Source: Devosia geojensis (GTDB lineage Bacteria; Pseudomonadota; Alphaproteobacteria; Rhizobiales; Devosiaceae). Taken from it: DNA of 64,000 nt. Location: assembly GCF_000969415.1 (NCBI RefSeq), contig NZ_JZEX01000087.1, forward strand, positions 1 to 64,000, in the 5' to 3' direction. The position numbers and the translations under genes are program-made. The notes under the pieces are model-generated. The model saw only the letters and a list, made by a program, of their open reading frames with translations. It searched no databases and was not told the DNA's origin. Shown here one piece after another: positions 33,815-41,617 of the stretch (positions are counted from its first letter, which is position 1; every line of letters begins with the position of its first letter).

Positions 33815-35142
33815 TCGGCCGCGCTGAGCTTGGGCTTGTAGCCCTTGATCTCGGCCATCTTCTCTTCGTAGCCCTCCAGCCAGTCGGTGCCGTAGGGCAC
33901 CACGATGTCGCCGCCGCGGGCGTCGCGGGCGAGCTCGGGATGGTCGACGATGTCGGGCAGGTTTCCGGTCTCGGCATATTCCTTGGCTGCGTCGAGCATG
34001 ACGCGGCGCGTGAGGATGACCATGCGGTCGGAAGCGGCCAGGTGCTCGAGTGTGCGGTCGACGACGTGGCCCATGGACTCCTGGATCGCCTGGTCCTGCA
34101 GCGGGATGCCGACGATGCCGGTGTAGCTGTCGCCGTTGCGCTGCCATTCGCGGTCGATGCCGTAGTCGTTGCTGGCATCCTTGACGGGCCGCCAACGCCC
34201 CTTCCAATCGGTCGTCGTCGGCAGGTACTCGAGCGGGCGCGCGAGGCCCCCGACGTCGGTGCCGTCCTTGTATTTGAGGCCCTTCTTGCCGCCGCCGCTC
34301 GCCCGGCGCAGATCGATGTTGAAGATCATCGTCGAATAATCGTCGATGGGCACCCAGGCGTTGGCGGTGACGTTGTTGTCGATCTCGCCGGAGGGATACG
34401 TCACCCAGAACGGGAAGATGTAGCTGGCGAACCGGTGGTGCTCGGTGCCTTCATAGGCATTGCGCTGGGCCGAGTACATCGTGCCGAACGGCATCACCGA
34501 GACGTTGATCTTGGGCGCCTTCTCGGTGACCGTGAACACTTCGGGGTTGCTGAGGTCGAGCTTTTCGCCGTCGATACCGCCGACGTGGAGGAAGCCGAGG
34601 TGCGAGGTGTCGATATCGCCCTCGAGCGCCTGCATGTAGTTGCAGTCGCGATGGGTGAGGGCGATGTTCCGGTCGTCCGGTTCACCCATGATGGCTTCGA
34701 TCTCGGGCAGTTCGGGCGGGTTGTCCTGGCGCTCGCCCATATAGGCAAAGACGATGCCGCCCTGTTCCTTGACGCGGTAGGCTATGGCCGGCGTGCCGGC
34801 CGGATACTTGGACTTGTCCTCAAGGTTGGGCTGGTCGAGGCATTTGCCGGTCACGTCGAATTTCCAGCCGTGGTAGGCGCAGCGTATGCCGCCGAGCTCG
34901 TTGCGTCCGAAGAAGAGCGATGCGCAACGATGAGGGCAGCGGTGGTCGAAGACGCCGACCCGCCCGTGGGTGTCGCGAAAGGCGATGAGCTTTTCCCCAA
35001 GGATCATCAGCCGGACCGGATCGCCATCCGCCTTGAGCTCCGAGCCGAGGCATACCGGCAGCCAGAACTGCCGGAAGAAGTTGCCCATGAGCGTGCCTTT
35101 GCCGACGCGGCAGAGCTGTTCGTTTTCTTCTGCGGTAATCAT
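33811..35142 (-). CDS. Rieske non-heme iron oxygenase, large subunit
   Basis: A 443-residue oxygenase of the phthalate-4,5-dioxygenase-like group. The Rieske ligands are Cys69-Pro-His71 and Cys88-x2-His91 (RCPHRCASLF and CAYHGWKFD). The mononuclear iron site has Asp178, His181 and His186 (DIDTSHLGFLH). Such single-component alpha subunits perform ring dihydroxylation, O- or N-demethylation, or monooxygenation with a PDR-type reductase, which is encoded just downstream. The nitrilase-family gene ends ten bases upstream, so the three form one transcript controlled from 36262. Confidence 0.92.
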   Translation of the reverse strand: MITAEENEQLCRVGKGTLMGNFFRQFWLPVCLGSELKADGDPVRLMILGEKLIAFRDTHGRVGVFDHRCPHRCASLFFGRNELGGIRCAYHGWKFDVTGKCLDQPNLEDKSKYPAGTPAIAYRVKEQGGIVFAYMGERQDNPPELPEIEAIMGEPDDRNIALTHRDCNYMQALEGDIDTSHLGFLHVGGIDGEKLDLSNPEVFTVTEKAPKINVSVMPFGTMYSAQRNAYEGTEHHRFASYIFPFWVTYPSGEIDNNVTANAWVPIDDYSTMIFNIDLRRASGGGKKGLKYKDGTDVGGLARPLEYLPTTTDWKGRWRPVKDASNDYGIDREWQRNGDSYTGIVGIPLQDQAIQESMGHVVDRTLEHLAASDRMVILTRRVMLDAAKEYAETGNLPDIVDHPELARDARGGDIVVPYGTDWLEGYEEKMAEIKGYKPKLSAAE

Positions 35143-35151
35143 TGGTCTCTC

Positions 35152-36225
35152 CTAGTGGGCGATTGCCGGTTCGGGCTCGGGAGCGCCGGCCGGGAGGGGC
35201 TCGAGGACGCCGGCGTGGTCGAGATTCCGCCGCGCGATGGCGATGGCGCCGTGCACCTCGTCGGTGTGGGCCATGGGCGCGTCGAGGAAGTAGTTGGGCG
35301 GATAGAAATGCGCGTCCTTGTAGTAGGGCACGTACATCTCGTACCGGGCCCGCAGCAGCGGGTTGGCGAGCCCGGTGTCCGTACGGCGGTCCCGACGCAG
35401 CTTTTCAACGTCGATCATGGCGCTGACCGCGGTGCTCTCGCCCGGATCCTCTTTGAAGGAGAGGGTCTTGCCGTGATGATCGATGATGTGCGAGCGCCCG
35501 CCGGGCACGGTGTTGTCCGGCGAAAAGCCGATCCATTCGGCAACGTTGGCGCTGATCAGGTAGACCATGTTCTCGGCTACCCGGCAGAGCTTTGCCGCCT
35601 CCTGCTTGGCCGTATAGGGCGAGTTGGTGGGATGAAGGATGACCTCGGCGCCCTGCATCATCATCACCCGCGCCACCTCCGGCACGTTGATCTCGCCGCA
35701 GGGGATGGTGCAGAGCCGCCCCAGTTCCGTCTCGACCACCGGAAACACCCGCTCGCGCGGCGTGGCCGCCAGGTAGCTGCTCATGAAGTCGTGGACCGAG
35801 GGAAAGGCGGCCGTGTTCACCCGGCGGTAGTTGAGGATGATCTCACCGCTTCGGTCGATGATGAACGAAGAGTTGAAATAGCGGCCCGGCCATTCCGGCG
35901 GCGCCTCGAAGAGGTTGCCGGAGATGAAAATGGAGCGGCGGCGGGCCAGGTCTTGCAGCGGCTGCGTCAGCGGGCCGGGAATGCTCGAGCAGGCGCGGGC
36001 GATCCATTCGCGCACGCCCATGCCGAGCGGCGGACCCTGCATGGCAAACTCGGGAAAGACGACGAGGTCGGGCTTTTCGTTGCTGTCGCAGGCAGCCTCG
36101 ATCATGCCGACCAGGCGGTCGACATTGCGCTGGATGAGGGCCTTCGCGGTTGCGTCGTCTGGAGCCTGCGCTGCCCGTTCGCTGCGCATCTGAATGCTCG
36201 TGGCTCGCCAGGGCTTGATCGGCAC
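35152..36225 (-). CDS. Nitrilase-superfamily C-N hydrolase with Lys-to-Arg change
   Basis: A 357-residue carbon-nitrogen hydrolase. The catalytic Glu59 lies in VVFPEFAMQG and the nucleophile Cys176 in IPCGEINVPE, spaced as in the ICYDxxFPE motif. The lysine of the usual YRK motif is replaced: the segment reads NYRRVN, with Arg135 at that position. Most active amidases and carbamoylases keep the lysine, so activity is uncertain. A perfect GntR palindrome lies 37 bp upstream of the start. It leads the nitrilase-oxygenase-reductase transcript. Confidence 0.85.
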   Translation of the reverse strand: MPIKPWRATSIQMRSERAAQAPDDATAKALIQRNVDRLVGMIEAACDSNEKPDLVVFPEFAMQGPPLGMGVREWIARACSSIPGPLTQPLQDLARRRSIFISGNLFEAPPEWPGRYFNSSFIIDRSGEIILNYRRVNTAAFPSVHDFMSSYLAATPRERVFPVVETELGRLCTIPCGEINVPEVARVMMMQGAEVILHPTNSPYTAKQEAAKLCRVAENMVYLISANVAEWIGFSPDNTVPGGRSHIIDHHGKTLSFKEDPGESTAVSAMIDVEKLRRDRRTDTGLANPLLRARYEMYVPYYKDAHFYPPNYFLDAPMAHTDEVHGAIAIARRNLDHAGVLEPLPAGAPEPEPAIAH

Positions 36226-36261
36226 GGTGGTGTCCCTCCTGTGGTTTCAACATTGCACGCC

Positions 36262-36275
36262 AGTGGTATACCACT
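36262..36275. promoter_or_regulatory. GntR operator before the nitrilase-Rieske operon
   Basis: AGTGGTATACCACT is a perfect 14-bp palindrome and the best match to the FCD GntR consensus in the window. It is 37 bp from the nitrilase start and about 200 bp from the divergent GntR-2 start. The 36226-36476 gap has no gene. Confidence 0.65.
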
Positions 36276-36476
36276 AGCATTAGCGCAGTTGAGGAACAAT
36301 GCAAGAGGCGAGTACGAAAAAGCTGCCGATTTCACAGGCTCGCCGGCAGGGTGCCTGTTTTTTGTGCCAGGCGGATGGGTAAATCTTTCTGATTACAGAG
36401 GATACCAGTGATATCCCGGCTGTGTTCCTTGTCGCTTATGCCTATATGAGAGGAAGCAACAGGAGGCTGATGCGAG

Positions 36477-37181
36477 ATGGGTGAACTCTTGGACGCAACC
36501 CCCGACGGTGAAGACCTGGATCTTATTGGCGGCGAAGGCGGGCAGCGGCCCAACTTGACCGAGCAGGTCTACGAACAGCTCATCGAGCTCTTGATCTCGG
36601 GCGAGCTGAAGCCCGGCGACGTGATCACGGAACGCCGCATGGCTGAACGCCTCAACGCCTCCCGCACGCCGATCCGCGAGGCCCTGGGACGCCTCGAGGC
36701 GGAGGGTCTCGTTTACAAGCAACCCAATCGCGGCGTCACGGTCAGCCCTTTTTCGACCGAAGCCTTCGTCGATATCCTCAACGTGCGCCAGCTCCTCGAA
36801 GCAGAGGCTGCCTATCTCGCCTCAGGCAAGATTGCGGAGGAGACCGCCGCCAGGATTCGCGACGCGCTGGAAACGCTGGCAAAAAAGCCGCGGCCGACCC
36901 TTTCGGAGATCTGGCAGGTCGATGACATGCTCCACGGCGAGATCGCCGATGCGGCCGGCAACCCGCTGATGGCGGCGATGATCCGCGATCTGCGCCGCCG
37001 CACGCACGTGTTCAACGCCTACCGCAACCCGATCACGCCGCGCTTCAGCGTCGAGGAAAACCGCCGGCTGCTGGATGCCGTGGCCAGCGGCGACCGCGAC
37101 CGTGCCCGCAAGGCAATGTCCGAGCATATCGAGACGGTCAAGGTCGCCATCATCGAGCGCCTGTCCGGCGTCCTGCGCTGA
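36477..37181 (+). CDS. GntR-family regulator, FCD subfamily (GntR-2)
   Basis: A 234-residue regulator with a winged HTH at about 20-90 (VITERRMAERLNASRTPIREALGRLEAEG) and an FCD ligand domain at about 100-225. It closely resembles GntR-1 in the ligand domain (MIRDLRRRTHVFNAYRNP). It is divergent from the nitrilase-Rieske operon and convergent with the cyclic amidohydrolase gene, five bases away. Operators of the TGGTNNACCA kind occur before several neighbouring units, and either GntR protein could bind them. Confidence 0.88.
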   Translation: MGELLDATPDGEDLDLIGGEGGQRPNLTEQVYEQLIELLISGELKPGDVITERRMAERLNASRTPIREALGRLEAEGLVYKQPNRGVTVSPFSTEAFVDILNVRQLLEAEAAYLASGKIAEETAARIRDALETLAKKPRPTLSEIWQVDDMLHGEIADAAGNPLMAAMIRDLRRRTHVFNAYRNPITPRFSVEENRRLLDAVASGDRDRARKAMSEHIETVKVAIIERLSGVLR

Positions 37182-37186
37182 CGCGG

Positions 37187-38527
37187 TCAGCCGCGGGGCA
37201 CGTAGCGCCCCGGTTGCGGCGCGATCGCCGCCCCGTCCCAGACCTGCCGGCCCCGCACGAAGGTTGCGACGGGACGCGCGGCAAAGGTTTCGCCATCGTA
37301 GGCACTCCAGCCGGGGCCGTTCGGATTCGCTTTGGCATCATAACGGTAAGGGCCCGGCTGCAGCACGGTGACGTCGGCCTCGAGGCCCGGCTGCAACCGA
37401 CCCTTGCGGGAGAGGCCGAAAAACGCCGCCGGCCGCTCGGCCAGCAGCGAGGCACAAAGGCGCGCCGCCTCATCCGCGCCATAGCGCTCCGCCGCATCCG
37501 AAAAGAACACCGGCAGGAGTGTTTCGAGCCCGGGCATTCCGGCCGCCACGTCGAAGATCGAAGACAGGTTCTTGCGCTCGAGCGGCCAGGCGCTGTGGTC
37601 CGACGAAACGAAGGCGCACCCGTTTTGCTCGAGCACCGACCAGAGCGCTTCCTTCCGATCCGGGCGGATGGGCGGGTTGACCTTGAGCAGGCCGCCGAGC
37701 CGTCGCATGTCCTCGTCGCCATCGAAGTGCAGGTAGTGGACGCACATCTCCGCCGTTGCCGGTTTGCCCGTTTCACGGGCCCGGCGCACGAGCGCGAAGC
37801 CGTCGGGCGTCGAGATGTGGACGATGTGGAGCGGCGTGCCGACCCCGGCCCCCAGCGCCAGGAATGCCGCGGTTGCCGCGAGCTCGGCTACCTCGGGGCG
37901 GCTGGGGCTGTGGAACTCCGGCCCGGTCCGGCCTTCGTCCCGGTGAACCTGCGTGAAGCGGCGCACGATCTCCTGGTCCTCGTTGTGCAGCCCGAGCGGC
38001 AGCCCCGAACGTTCCAAGAGTTCGATCAGATAGCGCGTGGAGGCATTGTCGATGCGGGGGAACCGGTGCGGATGAGCTTCGAACGAAGAGATCTTGAAGG
38101 CGCACACACCTTCCTCGACCAGAGCCTGCACGTCGTTGGTGTTCGGGTGCGCCGGCACGGTGCCGTAGAGCGCAACGTCGCAGATCGAATAAGCTTCGAC
38201 CGCGGCGATCTTGTCCTTGAGCAGGGCTGCCGTGGTGATCGGATCGGGCTCGTCATAAGGCATGTCGACGATGGTGGTCACCCCGCCCATCACGGCTGCC
38301 CGGCTGGTGGGCGCGAGGCCCGCAAACCCGATCTGACTTCCCGCATGCGTCTGGCCGTCGATCGTTCCCGGCAGCACGTAGCTGCCGGTATGATCGATGG
38401 CGCGGCGGGCTTGCGGGGGCTCTCCGTCCCCGATAGCCGCGATCCGCTCCCCCCTGATCCCGATCCAGCCCTCCTCGATGATCCCATCGGGAGTGACCAC
38501 CCGGCCGGCTATCAAGGTGTCAAGCAT
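37187..38527 (-). CDS. Cyclic amidohydrolase (dihydroorotase/allantoinase/hydantoinase type)
   Basis: A 446-residue dinuclear-metal hydrolase of the AllB/PyrC/HydA group. The first metal motif reads PGTIDGQTHAG (Asp57, Gln59, His61), so the usual HxH is QxH; this variant is also seen in some dihydroorotases. The lysine to be carboxylated is in VCAFKISSFE. Later ligands are in LGLHNEDQE and HIVHIST, and the catalytic Asp in VSSDHSAWP. The start at 38527 follows GGAG. Its promoter region contains a TGGTGTACCA site. It should open a cyclic amide or ureide ring; the substrate is unknown. Confidence 0.87.
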   Translation of the reverse strand: MLDTLIAGRVVTPDGIIEEGWIGIRGERIAAIGDGEPPQARRAIDHTGSYVLPGTIDGQTHAGSQIGFAGLAPTSRAAVMGGVTTIVDMPYDEPDPITTAALLKDKIAAVEAYSICDVALYGTVPAHPNTNDVQALVEEGVCAFKISSFEAHPHRFPRIDNASTRYLIELLERSGLPLGLHNEDQEIVRRFTQVHRDEGRTGPEFHSPSRPEVAELAATAAFLALGAGVGTPLHIVHISTPDGFALVRRARETGKPATAEMCVHYLHFDGDEDMRRLGGLLKVNPPIRPDRKEALWSVLEQNGCAFVSSDHSAWPLERKNLSSIFDVAAGMPGLETLLPVFFSDAAERYGADEAARLCASLLAERPAAFFGLSRKGRLQPGLEADVTVLQPGPYRYDAKANPNGPGWSAYDGETFAARPVATFVRGRQVWDGAAIAPQPGRYVPRG

Positions 38528-38576
38528 GGCAACTCCGATCGAATTACAAAACTTTGGCGTGCACTCGGAATTCCAA

Positions 38577-38586
38577 TGGTGTACCA
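38577..38586. promoter_or_regulatory. GntR operator between cyclic amidohydrolase and NIPSNAP genes
   Basis: TGGTGTACCA has perfect TGGT/ACCA arms around GT and lies 50 bp from each divergent start region, so one bound repressor could control both genes. Confidence 0.55.
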
Positions 38587-38638
38587 AGATCGGGCGAGTT
38601 TGGAAAGCCTGACGCAACAGACAAGTTCGGGATGACCG

Positions 38639-39253
38639 ATGATCTACGACCTGACCATTCTCTCACTGCTGCCAAACACCTTGGGCGCGGTGATGCCCCT
38701 CTTACCCAAGACCTATGAGGGCTTCTCCTCGACGGGCACGCCGCTCGGGGCATTCTCGTGCGAGTTCGGCGTGCTCAACCGGTTCGCGTTCATCACCGCC
38801 TATGACAGCCCGCAGGACCTGGCGACCGAACGCGCCCGCCTGATGGAGGCCGATGACCCTTACGGCATCGCACCCTATCTCGGCGGGGTGCAGAGCACGG
38901 CCTTCCGGCCGCTGTTCTTCATGCAGCCCATCGAGCTGGGCGAATGGGGACCCTTCTATGAGTTCCGCACTTATACGCTCGCCCCCAATGGCCTGCCCGA
39001 AACGGCGGAGGCCTGGAGCAAGATCGTCGAGCGCCGCAACGCCATGTCCAAGCTCCTGATGGTGATGGGCTCGATCGAGGAGGGGCCGCAGAAGATGGTC
39101 CACATCTGGCCCTACAAGACCATCGAAGACCGCGTGAAGGCGCGGGCGGAGGCCAGCAAGGAAGGCATCTGGCCGCCGCCGGGGGGCTCGGCCAAGCTGA
39201 CGGCGCTGCAGTCCGAACTTTTCGTTGCGACCGGCTTTTCCGGCCTTAAGTAG
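38639..39253 (+). CDS. NIPSNAP-family protein
   Basis: A 204-residue protein made of two related dimeric alpha/beta-barrel halves: a shorter N-terminal half (about 1-95) and a NIPSNAP-typical half (about 100-200; PFYEFRTYTL, HIWPYKTIEDRVKAR). Bacterial NIPSNAP proteins have no settled function but are frequent beside catabolic operons. It is divergent from the cyclic amidohydrolase with the GntR palindrome between them. The ribosome-binding site is weak. Confidence 0.8.
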   Translation: MIYDLTILSLLPNTLGAVMPLLPKTYEGFSSTGTPLGAFSCEFGVLNRFAFITAYDSPQDLATERARLMEADDPYGIAPYLGGVQSTAFRPLFFMQPIELGEWGPFYEFRTYTLAPNGLPETAEAWSKIVERRNAMSKLLMVMGSIEEGPQKMVHIWPYKTIEDRVKARAEASKEGIWPPPGGSAKLTALQSELFVATGFSGLK

Positions 39254-39258
39254 GCCGG
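39240..39258. terminator. Bidirectional terminator candidate
   Basis: CCGGCCT-TAAGT-AGGCCGG overlaps the NIPSNAP stop codon and lies 14 bp from the convergent molybdenum hydroxylase stop. There is no T-run after it. Confidence 0.45.
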
Positions 39259-39271
39259 GCATCCGCGCCGC

Positions 39272-41617
39272 TCAGCCGGCGGCGCGGGCCTCGCGCTTCA
39301 GCCGTTCCATCGCCATCAACACGCGCTCGGGCGTTGCAGGCGAATCGAGGCGTGAGGCGAACCGATAGCCGGCGACGCTTGCCGCAGCCATGCCGAGAGC
39401 CTCGAACACCGAGATCGCCAGCATGATCGGCGGCTCGCCCGTCGCCTTGCTGTTGCGTACGGTCGGCGCCGGATTTACCGACCACTCGGCCAGCGCGACG
39501 TTGAACACCCGGGGCCGGTCGGATGCCACGGGGATCTTGTAGGTGGAGGGCGCATGGGTGCGCAGCCGCCCCTCCTTGTCCCACCACAGTTCCTCCGTGG
39601 TCAGCCACCCCATGCCCTGGATGAAGCCGCCCTCGATCTGGCCGATATCGATGTCGCGGTTGATGGACCGGCCGACGTCCTGGAGGATGTCGGTGCGCAG
39701 CACCTTGTATTCGCCGGTCAGCGTGTCGACGGCGACCTCCGAACATGAGGCGCCATAGGTGAAATAGAGATAGGGGCTGCCCCTGCCGCTCTTGCGGTCC
39801 CAGTGGATATGCGGCGTCTTGTAGAACCCGGTGGCGGAAAGCGGCACGCGGGCGGCATAGGCCATCTCGACGAAGTCCGGCCATGCAACGAGCTGCGATC
39901 CGGCGCGCACCGCCTCGAACTCGAAGCTCACCTGCTCCTCATGGACGCGGAACGTCTCGACAGCAAACGCGACCAGCCGGCGTTTCAATGTCCTTGCCGC
40001 ATCGAGCGCCGCCATGCCGTTGAGATCGGTGCCGAGCGAGCCGGCGGTCGGCGAGGCGTTCGGCACCTTGTCGGTTGCCGTCGGCGTGACGCGGATGCGC
40101 CGCAAGGCGATGTTGAGTTCATGCGCGACCACCTGGGCGACCTTGGTATGCAGGCCTTGGCCCATCTCCGTGCCCCCGTGGTTGAGGTGCACGGAGCCGT
40201 CGCGGTAGAGGTTGAGCAGCGCCGCCCCCTGGTTCATCAGCTTCTTGGAGAAGCTGATCCCATATTTGACCGGCACCAGCGCGATGCCGCGCCTGACGAA
40301 CTCGCTCGACCTGTTGAAGGCGAGGATCTCCTCGCGCCGGCGCCGGTAGTCGCTGCTCGCCTCCAGCTCGGCGACGATGCGGGCCATGATGTTGTCATGG
40401 ACTTCCTGGCCGTAGGGCGTCGTGTTGCGATCGGCTCCGTCATAGAGATTGATCTTGCGGATATCGAGCGTATCGCGCCCGAGGGCGTAGGCGATCTCCT
40501 CGATGATGCGCTCTGCGGCGAGAATGCCTTGCGGTCCGCCATAGCCGCGGAAGGCGGTGTTGGAGACAGTGTTGGTCCGCAAGAGCTTGGATTCCACCCG
40601 CATGGCCGGGAAGAAGTAGGCATTGTCGGCATGCATGAGGGCGCGGTCGGTAACGCCGCGCGAGAGATCCTCGGAATGGCCGCATCGGGCGTTGAAGACC
40701 GCATCGAGGGCCTCGATCCGGCCGGCCTCGTCGAACCCGAGCCGGTAGTCGACGACAAAATCGTGGCGCTTGCCGGTGATGACCATGTCGTCGTCCCGGT
40801 CCGGGCGGCACTTGACCGCCCGCCCGAACTTGCGGGCGGCGACCGCCGCCACGGCGCCGAAGAGGGTGCCCTGCGTTTCCTTGCCGCCGAAGCCGCCGCC
40901 GAGCCGACGCACATGTACGCGCACACCGTTGGCTTCGAGCCCGAGCACGCGGGCAACGACCTCCTGGGTGTCGCTGGGATGTTGGGTTGCGGTATGAAGC
41001 AGCATCTCGCCGTCTTCGCCGGGGATGGCGAGGGACACCTGGCCCTCGAGATAGAAGTGCTCCTGGCCGCCGATGGTCATCCGGCCGGCAAGGGTGTGCG
41101 GCGCACGAGCGAGCGCCTGCCCGGCATCGCCGCTGGCGATGACCATGCCGGGTGCGACCACATTCCCGCCGTTCTCAAGTGCGTCGAGTGCCGTAAGGCG
41201 ATGGGGCAGGGCGCGATAGGCAACCTTGGCGAGCCGTGCGGCCCGGCGCACGGCGTCTCGGGTGCGGCCTACCACCGCGAACAGCGGTTGGCCGTGATAG
41301 CTGGTGCGGTCCACGCAAAAGAGGGGATCATCGCCTATGCCGGCCGGACTGATGTCGTTCCGGCCCGGGATGTCGGCACTGGTCACGACGCCCACGACCC
41401 CCGGCGCAGCCTCGACCGCGCTGAGGTCGAGCCCGACGATCTGCGCGTGAGCATGCGCCGAAAGGCCGAGATAGGCATGGAGCGTGCCTGCCGGCTCAGC
41501 CATGTCGTCGATATATTCCGCCCGCCCCGTCACATGCTTGTGGGCGGATTCGTGCGGCACAAGGGCCTGATCGTCCCTAAGGCGGTCGAGCGCTTGCCTC
41601 TGGAGCAGGTCATCCAT
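39272..41617 (-). CDS. xdhB: Xanthine dehydrogenase-type molybdenum hydroxylase, large subunit
   Basis: A 781-residue molybdopterin-cytosine or -pterin subunit. Typical motifs are RRLGGGFGGKE, FRGYGGPQG near the active site and the catalytic glutamate in KATGEPPIMLA, which is the GEPP signature of xanthine dehydrogenases rather than CO dehydrogenases. It hydroxylates N-heterocycles next to nitrogen using water. The ATG at 41617 overlaps the stop of the small-subunit gene by eight bases and has GGGGAG upstream. The gene symbol reflects family only; the substrate need not be xanthine. Confidence 0.88.
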   Translation of the reverse strand: MDDLLQRQALDRLRDDQALVPHESAHKHVTGRAEYIDDMAEPAGTLHAYLGLSAHAHAQIVGLDLSAVEAAPGVVGVVTSADIPGRNDISPAGIGDDPLFCVDRTSYHGQPLFAVVGRTRDAVRRAARLAKVAYRALPHRLTALDALENGGNVVAPGMVIASGDAGQALARAPHTLAGRMTIGGQEHFYLEGQVSLAIPGEDGEMLLHTATQHPSDTQEVVARVLGLEANGVRVHVRRLGGGFGGKETQGTLFGAVAAVAARKFGRAVKCRPDRDDDMVITGKRHDFVVDYRLGFDEAGRIEALDAVFNARCGHSEDLSRGVTDRALMHADNAYFFPAMRVESKLLRTNTVSNTAFRGYGGPQGILAAERIIEEIAYALGRDTLDIRKINLYDGADRNTTPYGQEVHDNIMARIVAELEASSDYRRRREEILAFNRSSEFVRRGIALVPVKYGISFSKKLMNQGAALLNLYRDGSVHLNHGGTEMGQGLHTKVAQVVAHELNIALRRIRVTPTATDKVPNASPTAGSLGTDLNGMAALDAARTLKRRLVAFAVETFRVHEEQVSFEFEAVRAGSQLVAWPDFVEMAYAARVPLSATGFYKTPHIHWDRKSGRGSPYLYFTYGASCSEVAVDTLTGEYKVLRTDILQDVGRSINRDIDIGQIEGGFIQGMGWLTTEELWWDKEGRLRTHAPSTYKIPVASDRPRVFNVALAEWSVNPAPTVRNSKATGEPPIMLAISVFEALGMAAASVAGYRFASRLDSPATPERVLMAMERLKREARAAG

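Noticed and set aside
33754-36411. 885-codon plus-strand open frame
   Set aside because: It lies antisense to the Rieske oxygenase and nitrilase genes, both of which have complete catalytic motifs; the antisense translation resembles nothing.
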